NCBI RefSeq assembly: GCF_003719295.1
Contig: NZ_RFLW01000001.1
Span: 1,008,954 to 1,072,953, forward strand
Length of the DNA stretch: 64,000 nt
From: Haliea alexandrii
GTDB lineage: Bacteria > Pseudomonadota > Gammaproteobacteria > Pseudomonadales > Halieaceae
Direction: 5' to 3'
Shown here: piece after piece, positions 35,518-42,578 of the stretch
How positions within the stretch are numbered: the stretch's first letter is position 1
Layout: every line of letters starts with the position of its first letter
Translations under genes and position numbers: made by a program
The notes under the pieces: generated by a model
Databases searched by the model: none
Seen by the model: only the letters and a program-made list of their open reading frames with translations
Told to the model about the DNA's origin: nothing

Positions 35518-36117
35518 ATGTCTACAACCGAATTACCCCTGTTTCCCCTGTCTGCGGTGCTCTTGCCCTACGGCAAGATGCCACTGCAGATTTTTGAACA
35601 GCGTTACCTGGACCTGGTGCGTGATTGCATGAAGAACGGCACCGACTTCGGTGTGGTCTGGATACGTCGCGGAGAGGAAGTGGCGGTGAAGGGCACGCGG
35701 CAACAACTTGGCGACATCGGAACGCGCGCACGCATTGTGGACTTTGACCAGTTGCCGAACGGTTTGCTGGGCGTGACCATTGAAGGCCGGGAACGGTTCC
35801 ACCTCAGCGATACCCGGGTGGCCACGAATGGACTGGTATTGGGCAACGTTGCGTTCGAGCCCATGCCCGAGTCGGCCGCGCTCGACGATGCCTGGCTGTC
35901 GTTGCGGGAAATCCTCGAGAACCTGAAGCAGCATCCGCACGTCAGGCGCATGGGACTGGAGATCGACTTCGATGACGCCTGGCAGGTGGGTTACACGCTG
36001 GCGCAGTTGCTGCCGCTGGAGGAGTCACTGAAGTATGCGCTCCTCAACGCCGGTGACATTGAGGAGCTGATGGATCAACTGGACCTGATCCTGAGCGATA
36101 TCAGTGGTGAGGGGTAG
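35518..36117 (+). CDS. LON peptidase substrate-binding domain protein
   Basis: The 199-residue protein is a stand-alone LON N-terminal (substrate-binding) domain without ATPase or protease parts. Family segments are LPLFPLSAVLLPYGKMPLQIFEQRYL at the start (PLFPL and LxIFExRY), the FGVVWI strand, GVTIEGRERF and the C-terminal helices RMGLEIDFDDAWQVGYTLAQLLPL. Such proteins are widespread in proteobacteria and may bind unfolded chains, but no activity is known. GGGAG precedes the ATG; it ends the mpl operon. Confidence 0.88.
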   Translation: MSTTELPLFPLSAVLLPYGKMPLQIFEQRYLDLVRDCMKNGTDFGVVWIRRGEEVAVKGTRQQLGDIGTRARIVDFDQLPNGLLGVTIEGRERFHLSDTRVATNGLVLGNVAFEPMPESAALDDAWLSLREILENLKQHPHVRRMGLEIDFDDAWQVGYTLAQLLPLEESLKYALLNAGDIEELMDQLDLILSDISGEG

Positions 36118-36142
36118 TTCCCGCCTGGAGCCAATAAGCTCG

Positions 36143-36793
36143 TCAGTTTGTTGAAAGCTTTGCCAGCAGTGCTTCGGCTTCGGCCTTGCGAGCCGCATCT
36201 GCGGCGTTGCGCCCGGGTCTAGGTGCCGCTCTCAGAACGCGTTCCAAGTGTTCTTTCGCTTTGTCCGTTTCGCCCTCACTCGCGAGAAACTCGGCAAGGA
36301 AAAAGTTGCTGTCGATACCCTCGGGGTTGGCCTGCAGGCCGGCTTCGAGATATTCGAGCGCTTTCTTGCTGTTTCCAAAGCCCACCGGCCAGCCTGGCAC
36401 CCGCGCATACAGTGTGCCGAGGCTGACGAGGGCAGCGCCGTCGCTGACGGTTGGATCAATGGCCACTGCTCGCTCGAAATCGTCGCGAGCGGCTTTGGCG
36501 TAACCCAGCGCGTCAAGACCGCCGACAACACCCGCGAATGAGGAGCGGATGATGCCGCACCAGGTGAGTGCCTGGGCGTCATCCGGCTGCTTATCAAGCA
36601 GTTCGTCACAGCGCGCGAGCAGGCCGCCATAGGCCGCTTCCTGCTCCTGCGTGGGCAGCTCGAAGTTGACATGCTCCCACTGGGTGCGCAGTGCGCTCAC
36701 CTCTGCGTTTACTGAAGCGAGTGCGGGTGTGATTGCGGCGAGGCCTGCAAGTACACCAAAAAGTGTGGAGCACAGTCGAGGGTAGGTTTGCAT
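36143..36793 (-). CDS. Periplasmic tetratricopeptide-repeat protein
   Basis: The 216-residue product begins with a signal peptide (STLFGVLAGLAAITPALA, cleavage after about residue 26) and then forms TPR-like helical repeats: ALTWCGIIRSSFAG, ARDDFERAVAIDPTVSD, ALEYLEAGLQANPEG and AKEHLERVLRAAPRPG. This layout resembles the TatT-type periplasmic TPR proteins, but no TRAP transporter is nearby. Function is unknown. It is convergent with the LON-N gene and lies upstream of the PhoD gene on the same strand. Confidence 0.75.
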   Translation of the reverse strand: MQTYPRLCSTLFGVLAGLAAITPALASVNAEVSALRTQWEHVNFELPTQEQEAAYGGLLARCDELLDKQPDDAQALTWCGIIRSSFAGVVGGLDALGYAKAARDDFERAVAIDPTVSDGAALVSLGTLYARVPGWPVGFGNSKKALEYLEAGLQANPEGIDSNFFLAEFLASEGETDKAKEHLERVLRAAPRPGRNAADAARKAEAEALLAKLSTN

Positions 36794-36873
36794 GGTGCGG
36801 TTTCTCCTGGAGCGTTCTCTGCACTATACGAAAAAAACCTTAAGGTGGCCTTATGCGCATCTCCGCCAGCATT

Positions 36874-38553
36874 CTAGCCTGCAACCTCGTAGCTCAGGCC
36901 CGAGTCGCTGTGACTCATCACCACGCTGCGAAGCATGCCGGTGTGGTAATCACGGCTGAGGATATTACTGACCTTGACAAAATCAGCCTGCAGTCGCGCC
37001 GGGGTGACCCGTACACGCAGGTAACCGTTGCTGATGCCGTCGGTCCAGAGCACCTCGGGGTTGCTGGATACCAGCCGCTCGTCCATCCTCCGCGCACCCT
37101 CAGTGCCGAACTCAAGGAAATCGCCGGGTGAGGTGATGCCGGTGGTACCCAGCTCTACCCCCATCGCACGGCCCCCGTTGTCGTACAGCGCATTCTGCCA
37201 GAAACTGTGGCTATCGCCGGTCAGCACCACGAGGTCGTTGACGTCGGCATTCTGGCAGCTCTGGTAGAACGCCTCCCGTGCCCTCGGGTAGCCGTCCCAA
37301 GGGTCGAGGTAGAGCGGAAGGCCCAGCTCACCGAGGCGCTGGAAGTACTGCGCGCGTTGCAGATTTTCACTACTCACCCGGCCCTTGAGGTAGTTCATGT
37401 CTGCAGCATCAAGCCGGGGGGCAGACATTCTCGCCATGGGTATCTGATTGCCCAGCATGCGCCAGGGCCGCGCAGCCGAAACCGATTCGGCCAGTGCGGC
37501 CGCCGCGAAGGCCTGCATATCCGCCGACAGCATTTCCCGCCCGGGTGCACCCACCACGTCTCGCAGGAACGTTTCGGCAGCGTCCGGTGTCATCTCCAGC
37601 AGCGCTGGTATGTCATAGTCAATTTGCTGTGCACGACCGGTATGACGTGTTTCCAGTGTCACCAGTGAGGCCAGGTCACCGAAGCGGAAATGGCGCCAGT
37701 AGGCCGCCGGGTCTTCGCCAATGTCCGGTTCACGCACCGGCATCCATTCATACCAGGCCTGCAGGGAAGCGCTGCGCCGCGTGCGCCAGCTGCCCTCCGT
37801 TGCGGGTTGGTGGTTCTCTGCGCCTTCCTGCCAGGGGTTGTTGGTAGATTCGTGATCGTCCCACAGGGGAATCAGCGGGTGAGCGGCATGCATTTCTCGC
37901 GATTGGGCGTCCGCTTTGTATTGGGCGTGTCGCAGCCGGCAGTCGGTGAGCGATACCATTTCCCGCGGTGGGTTGTGCTGCCGTCCCAGCTGCGCGCCAA
38001 TACCGCCGCCATAACCATCGGGCCCGTACTCGTAGAGGTAGTCCCCCAGGTGCAATACGAATTCGACCGACTCATCCCGGGCAATGGCCTCGTAGGCATT
38101 GAAGTAACCAAAAGGAAAATTGGAGCACGACGCCACTGCCAGGCCGAGGTAATCCAGGGCTCCATTGGGGAGGGTGCGCGTACGGCCCACGGGCGATGTC
38201 TGCGCACCGGCACGAAAGCGGTAGTAGTAGGTGGCACCCGGTTTCAGGCCGTCGACCACAACCTTTACGGTGTGGTCGCGTTGTTGCCCGGTTGCGCTAC
38301 GTCCGCGCTGCAGGGTGTGATCAAAGGTCGGGTTCTCAGCGATTTCCCACTCGCATTCGGCGACGCCGGCTGTGGTGGTCAACCGCGTCCACAGTACAAC
38401 AGAGCTGTGATCCGGGTCGCCGCTTGCTACGCCGTGTTGGAAGACGCTATCCGGGTTCGCGGTAGCGCCCGGCACACGCAGCCCCACCGGTAGCAGCAGG
38501 CTGGCAGACAACCCGGACAGTATCTGACGGCGGGTAAGTGGAAGGCGTTTCAT
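36874..38553 (-). CDS. phoD: PhoD-family alkaline phosphatase/phosphodiesterase
   Basis: PhoD enzymes are exported phosphomonoesterases and phosphodiesterases active under phosphate limitation. The 559-residue protein carries a twin-arginine signal (LTRRQILSGLSAS) with a following hydrophobic stretch, then the PhoD N-terminal beta domain (FQHGVASGDPDHSSVVLWTRL) and the metallophosphatase core: HLGDYLYEYGPDG, PLWDDHESTNN and LTGDSHSFWQN supply the Asp, His and Asn ligands, with Ca/Fe metals in characterised members. The start ATG ends at 38553. A TonB receptor lies directly upstream on the same strand across a terminator hairpin, and a Pho-box-like promoter precedes that receptor. Confidence 0.92.
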   Translation of the reverse strand: MKRLPLTRRQILSGLSASLLLPVGLRVPGATANPDSVFQHGVASGDPDHSSVVLWTRLTTTAGVAECEWEIAENPTFDHTLQRGRSATGQQRDHTVKVVVDGLKPGATYYYRFRAGAQTSPVGRTRTLPNGALDYLGLAVASCSNFPFGYFNAYEAIARDESVEFVLHLGDYLYEYGPDGYGGGIGAQLGRQHNPPREMVSLTDCRLRHAQYKADAQSREMHAAHPLIPLWDDHESTNNPWQEGAENHQPATEGSWRTRRSASLQAWYEWMPVREPDIGEDPAAYWRHFRFGDLASLVTLETRHTGRAQQIDYDIPALLEMTPDAAETFLRDVVGAPGREMLSADMQAFAAAALAESVSAARPWRMLGNQIPMARMSAPRLDAADMNYLKGRVSSENLQRAQYFQRLGELGLPLYLDPWDGYPRAREAFYQSCQNADVNDLVVLTGDSHSFWQNALYDNGGRAMGVELGTTGITSPGDFLEFGTEGARRMDERLVSSNPEVLWTDGISNGYLRVRVTPARLQADFVKVSNILSRDYHTGMLRSVVMSHSDSGLSYEVAG

Positions 38554-38568
38554 GTCATTTCCTCGCAT

Positions 38569-38592
38569 AAAAAAGCCGGCCCGTGGGCCGGC
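38569..38592 (-). terminator. Intrinsic terminator between TonB receptor and phoD
   Basis: GCCGGCCC (38575-38582) and GGGCCGGC (38585-38592) make a GC-only stem with a tiny loop; on the minus strand it is followed by a run of six T. It should stop most transcripts from the TonB receptor gene, leaving some read-through into phoD, whose start is 16 bp further on. Confidence 0.82.
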
Positions 38593-38610
38593 AAGCACGC
38601 TTACAGGGTT

Positions 38611-40983
38611 CTAGAGATCTACTGTCAGTGAGGCGGAGACGGTGCGCGGTGCGCCGATCCAGGCGCCTTCCCCGGCGATACCCCCCAGATAATCTTCGTC
38701 GAAGGCGTTGTTCAGGAGCAGTGTGATGCTCCAGTTGCCAGCGCCGTTGGCCTCTCCACTACCGTTGAGCGTGATGTAGGCATCCACCGTGGTGTAGCTG
38801 TCCGCTACCCAGCTGTTGTCGAGCCGTATGGGGCGCTCACCGGTGTGTTTGCCGCTGATTCCGGCCGCCAGTCGGTCGCCGGTCCAATCCAGAGACAGAA
38901 CCAGTTGCTGGTCGGGAATACCCACCACATCGTTGCCTGGTGCAATACCCAGGCCGGTGTCTACCGCGGGGTCCCCAGTGCCCACGTAGCTGGCGTCGTT
39001 CAGAGTGAATGCACCGTAGAGCGAGAGGTTGTCGCTGAGACGGTAGTCCGCTGTAAGCTCGACACCATCCGATTCGATGCCGCCGGCGTTGAAGTAGGTG
39101 CCGTTGGTGCCGATCAGATAATCGGGTCCCGCAGCACTTTCCGGGCTGAGGAAAATGATGCGGTTCTCAAAGTCGGTCTGGAAGGCGGTTGCGGTGAGGA
39201 ACAGGTCGCCGTTGCGATAACGCAGGCCGGCCTCGAGGTTCTCGGCTGTTTCCGGCTCAAGAGCGTCCAGGTCTGACTCGGGGCGCTCCAGAATCTCGTC
39301 GTAGATGGCTTTGAAATTCTCCGCGTAGCCGGCGAAGAATTCGAGTCCTTCAAGCGGGGTCTCCCACAGGAGCCCACCGGAGAACAGAACGTCCGAGTCA
39401 GAATTGACTGTCACGTCGGTGGTCTCGGCAAAGTTGTCCTGGCGTTCAAGGTCCACCAGAAATTGCTTGATACCCAGCGTGAGCTGCACTGAAGCAAGCT
39501 GCAGGCTGTCTTCTGCGTACCATTTGAAAACTTCCTGCGGGTAGCTGCGATCGTACTGTGTCCAGTACGGTATGTTGTCGAACTCGATGCCCACGCGAGC
39601 ATCGGTAAGCTTCTGCCAGGTGCGCGTCTCGTCGCGCTGCTGGTCTTCATACCATAGCCCGGCGCGCAGCGTGTTGGCCAGGCCGCCGAGGTCAGCGCTC
39701 CAATCGCCATCGACCATGAAGCCATAACGTTCTTTCTGGTAGTTGGTGTGGCGGTAGGACTGCACCGGTATCGCTCCGGGCGCGTAGCAGGCGGGGTCGT
39801 AGCTGGCACCGGCACCACCGTAGGGGAAGGTGATGGAGGAGGTGCAGCCTGCGCGTGGGCTCAGCGCATTACCGGCGCCATCGACGAAGTAGATTTGGCC
39901 CAGCGCACTGCCGCCGTTAACGCTGGCCGTGCCCAAAGCTTCCGACTGGGGGCCCGCGCCATCGTTCACCACGTCAACCAGGTAGGGCGGGATCCAGTCG
40001 CCGCGGCCTTCGTTGTCGTGATAGTAGCCACCCACGGTCAGGCGCAAATCACTGCTGAGCTCCATGCTGGCCTTCACGTACGCCAGCAGGTTTTCGCGCA
40101 GGGTAGACCAGCCGCGGCGATAAACCTGGTCCACATAGGGAATACCGGTCCAGATGTCTGTTAGCCTGTCCCACTCCGGGTTGCCGCGAAATTCCTCGGG
40201 GCTGAACAGGCGCTGGTAATTGTCCTCGTGTGTGTCGTCGTAGGAAGCGTACGCGGTGATTTCTGTATTGCCGATTTCAGAGATCATCTTGGCGGCCAGG
40301 TGGTCGCGTTCGTTTTCCGCTGCACCGTTAACCCAGTCGCTGGCACTCTGGTGTGAGGCTGAAAACCATGCGCGCGTGCCATTGGCAAGCCGACCTGTAT
40401 CCACCCTCACGTAATAGCGTTCGGCATCGTACTCGCCGGCTGAGCCCTGAAAGCGGATGCGCGCTTCTTCCTCGGGGTCATCCGAGACGAAGTCGATGGT
40501 GCCGCCGAGCGCGTCGAGAGCCCGAGAGGCAATATCAGCCGTGCCCTGGGAGACCGTAACCGTGCGCAGGTTGGCGGTATCCAGGTAGCGGTTTGCCTTG
40601 GCACCGCCGCCGTAGCCGCTGCCGCCGTTGGGTATGCCGTCCAGTGTGGTGCCAATCTGTTGCTCATCGAGACTGTTCTGGAAGCCGCGCACCGCAATGG
40701 TCGTGGACCAGTCATCGAATCCGTAGGCATCGCCTTCCTGAATCGAAACACCGGGCAGGTTGTCGATCAGGGCATTCACACTGGTCATCGGCGACTGCTG
40801 CATTTTCATACTGTCGGTGACCACGTTGTTGCCATAGTGCTGACTGCGTGCCACCACGGTGATTTCTTCCAGTGCAGGGTCGCCATTCTGTGCACCCGCG
40901 GCAGCAGAAAGCGAGAGACCGCTGGCAATAGCCAGACGCACAAGGCGCGCGCACGGACGACGAGCGAAATTCGGTTGAAACAT
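38611..40983 (-). CDS. TonB-dependent receptor (putative phosphoester-related)
   Basis: This 790-residue outer-membrane receptor has a signal peptide (LAIASGLSLSAAAGAQ), a TonB box (LEEITVVAR), a plug domain with NVVTD ... NLPGVSIQEGDAYGF and IAVRGFQ, and a long 22-strand-type barrel ending in SASLTVDL. I prefer the ATG ending at 40983 because GGGAAGGG lies just before it; an ATG 12 bp upstream includes that site in its coding part. The ligand is unknown, but the downstream phoD gene and the Pho-box-like promoter suggest uptake linked to organophosphate. Confidence 0.9.
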   Translation of the reverse strand: MFQPNFARRPCARLVRLAIASGLSLSAAAGAQNGDPALEEITVVARSQHYGNNVVTDSMKMQQSPMTSVNALIDNLPGVSIQEGDAYGFDDWSTTIAVRGFQNSLDEQQIGTTLDGIPNGGSGYGGGAKANRYLDTANLRTVTVSQGTADIASRALDALGGTIDFVSDDPEEEARIRFQGSAGEYDAERYYVRVDTGRLANGTRAWFSASHQSASDWVNGAAENERDHLAAKMISEIGNTEITAYASYDDTHEDNYQRLFSPEEFRGNPEWDRLTDIWTGIPYVDQVYRRGWSTLRENLLAYVKASMELSSDLRLTVGGYYHDNEGRGDWIPPYLVDVVNDGAGPQSEALGTASVNGGSALGQIYFVDGAGNALSPRAGCTSSITFPYGGAGASYDPACYAPGAIPVQSYRHTNYQKERYGFMVDGDWSADLGGLANTLRAGLWYEDQQRDETRTWQKLTDARVGIEFDNIPYWTQYDRSYPQEVFKWYAEDSLQLASVQLTLGIKQFLVDLERQDNFAETTDVTVNSDSDVLFSGGLLWETPLEGLEFFAGYAENFKAIYDEILERPESDLDALEPETAENLEAGLRYRNGDLFLTATAFQTDFENRIIFLSPESAAGPDYLIGTNGTYFNAGGIESDGVELTADYRLSDNLSLYGAFTLNDASYVGTGDPAVDTGLGIAPGNDVVGIPDQQLVLSLDWTGDRLAAGISGKHTGERPIRLDNSWVADSYTTVDAYITLNGSGEANGAGNWSITLLLNNAFDEDYLGGIAGEGAWIGAPRTVSASLTVDL

Positions 40984-41070
40984 ACCCTTCCCCATTCGAA
41001 CAAAGCGTTGGTGTGAGGCTCGGCAACAGGTTGACGTGAATCGCAGCTGACCTGATTGCCGGCGAGCGCT

Positions 41071-41115
41071 ACTTTAGGCAGCGCTTATGAACGCGCCATG
41101 AAGAAGGGATGATGA
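41071..41115 (-). promoter_or_regulatory. Pho-box-like promoter of the TonB receptor/phoD unit
   Basis: On the minus strand three 7-mers, TCATCAT, TCTTCAT and CGTTCAT, lie at exact 11-bp intervals (plus-strand 41109-41115, 41098-41104, 41087-41093), all ending in TCAT as in the PhoB half-site CTGTCAT. Ten bases after the last repeat is TAAAGT (41071-41076), the same distance as between box and -10 in E. coli phoA. Matches in the first bases of the repeats are weak. Confidence 0.45.
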
Positions 41116-41132
41116 TTTTGTGAAATTGAAGG

Positions 41133-42086
41133 CTAGTGCAGCAACTCAATGCCAGTATGTGCGAGCGCGGTGCTGACACAGACTTGCAGGACCCAGATGG
41201 CCGCAATCGCAGCCAGCAGGAATGGTAACTGTTGGGTGTTCTGGCCGCTCTCCCTGAGGGCCGCGATGCGCTGTTGCGCGCAGTCGCTGCTGGCCTGTGG
41301 GTCGATGTGCTGTGACGGGCTTGCCGCATTTCGGTCCAGGTGGGCAATAACGCTGGCCACCCGGTCGGCACTGCCAGTCGCTTTGAGGGCGGCCTGGTCG
41401 CAGGCTATCTCGGTGGCGGTCTTGAAGTCGCTGTGCAAATGTCGCCGGCGGGCGCGTGGCCAAAGACAGGTGACAACAGCCAACAGGGCCTTGCGCAGGT
41501 TATCCCGACGCCGAAGATGCGCATATTCGTGTTCCAGCACAATCTCCAGCTCGGCGGCAGGCAGGGTTTCAAGCATGCTGCGCGACACATACACCTCCGG
41601 GCGCAGCCAGCCAATACACCAGGCTGCCGGGGCTGCTCCTTCAACCACGTGGTAGTGATGGCTCCGGGTGCTGCGCGACAGCGCGAACAGCGTTCTGAGT
41701 TGCCCTTGCAGGCGCATGGCGAGCAGGATCATTGCGCCAAGCAACGCCAGGCCAATCCCACCGGCTGCTGCCGCCATGCCAATGCGCAGTGCTGCGTGGG
41801 CGTCCGAGACCGGCACATGCGGCGCACAGTTCAGCCCATGACAGTGGCCTGGAATAAGCGGGGCGGAAAGCGCCGGGGTCATCACCAGCAGTGTTGCCAG
41901 GCTTGCAGCAACAGGTGGAATGCCCCCCCACAGTAAGAGCAGGCTCGCTTTGTGTGCAGCACGGACACGGCCGCAACTGCGTTGCAGCAGCGGGTAGAGC
42001 AGCGCATGAAGCAGTGACGAGAACAGGAACACGGCACACCAGATCAGCACCGCGTCCGCGGCCTTCGATAACAGCTCAGTGTTCAT
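41133..42086 (-). CDS. M56 family (BlaR1-type) membrane metallopeptidase
   Basis: The 317-residue protein is an M56 peptidase with several TM segments in the first half (AVLIWCAVFLFSSLLHALLYP, ASLLLLWGGIPPVAA, GMAAAAGGIGLALLGAMILLA) and the zinc motif HEYAH (HExxH) near residue 205, followed by a Glu/Asp-bearing EIACDQAAL segment, and a last TM near the C-terminus. Unlike BlaR1/MecR1 it has no C-terminal penicillin-binding sensor domain. In such pairs the peptidase inactivates the cognate BlaI repressor. Its ATG overlaps the blaI gene by 11 bp. Confidence 0.88.
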   Translation of the reverse strand: MNTELLSKAADAVLIWCAVFLFSSLLHALLYPLLQRSCGRVRAAHKASLLLLWGGIPPVAASLATLLVMTPALSAPLIPGHCHGLNCAPHVPVSDAHAALRIGMAAAAGGIGLALLGAMILLAMRLQGQLRTLFALSRSTRSHHYHVVEGAAPAAWCIGWLRPEVYVSRSMLETLPAAELEIVLEHEYAHLRRRDNLRKALLAVVTCLWPRARRRHLHSDFKTATEIACDQAALKATGSADRVASVIAHLDRNAASPSQHIDPQASSDCAQQRIAALRESGQNTQQLPFLLAAIAAIWVLQVCVSTALAHTGIELLH

Positions 42087-42510
42087 CCGGAGCCTGAGAG
42101 CTTGCGCCGAGAAGTGCTTCAATCGCAGCGGCTGTTGCCTCGTCGTCTTCGGCGACATAGCGCGCAAAGCCGGAAATCACGGGGAGCAGGTCGCCGTCGG
42201 CGATGTCCCGTGTGATGTCGCGCAGCAGTGTCTTGATGAGCTCTTCCCGCGGCACGCGGTGGCGGTAGACGAAAGCTCGCGCCTCCTTTTCACGGCTTGC
42301 CATACCTTTGCGGTAAAGCCTTTCCAGGGTGCTCTGTACCGTGCTCAGCCGAATTCCTGCGGTTGGCATGGCTTCCAGCACCTGCACGGCGGACTGGGGC
42401 TGCCCACGCCACAATATGCTCATCACCGCGAGCTCGCGCTCGCCAAGCCGGGGCGCCCGGCGTGTGCGCAGGCCGAGCCGGTGCAGCAGGCTGCGTGTCT
42501 GTTCGGGCAT
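42076..42510 (-). CDS. BlaI/MecI/CopY family transcriptional repressor
   Basis: A 144-residue winged-helix repressor: the DNA-binding domain spans about 20-90 (LGERELAVMSILWRGQ, RLSTVQSTLERLYRKGM) and the C-terminal dimerisation helices follow, including the region where BlaR1-type peptidases cut relatives. It is coupled to the M56 gene and divergent from a TonB receptor over a 68-bp gap, so the receptor is its likely target besides itself. The inducing signal is unknown; copper or beta-lactam responses are known for relatives. Confidence 0.9.
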   Translation of the reverse strand: MPEQTRSLLHRLGLRTRRAPRLGERELAVMSILWRGQPQSAVQVLEAMPTAGIRLSTVQSTLERLYRKGMASREKEARAFVYRHRVPREELIKTLLRDITRDIADGDLLPVISGFARYVAEDDEATAAAIEALLGASSQAPDEH

Positions 42511-42578
42511 AAAACCGACCTGTTATCGGTGTTGGCGGGTCGTGATACAACATCGTGATTGAACACAAGGAGTGTAGC
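42511..42578. promoter_or_regulatory. Divergent blaI-type/TonB receptor control region
   Basis: The 68-bp gap holds a direct repeat TCGTGAT at 42540-42546 and 42553-42559 and single TACA (42546-42549 region) and TGTA (near 42573) elements of the BlaI/CopY type, but no perfect TACANNTGTA operator. On the minus strand TTGTAT and GATAAC are spaced 17 bp and may be the repressor promoter. This is the natural place for the operator, but I cannot define it. Confidence 0.3.
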
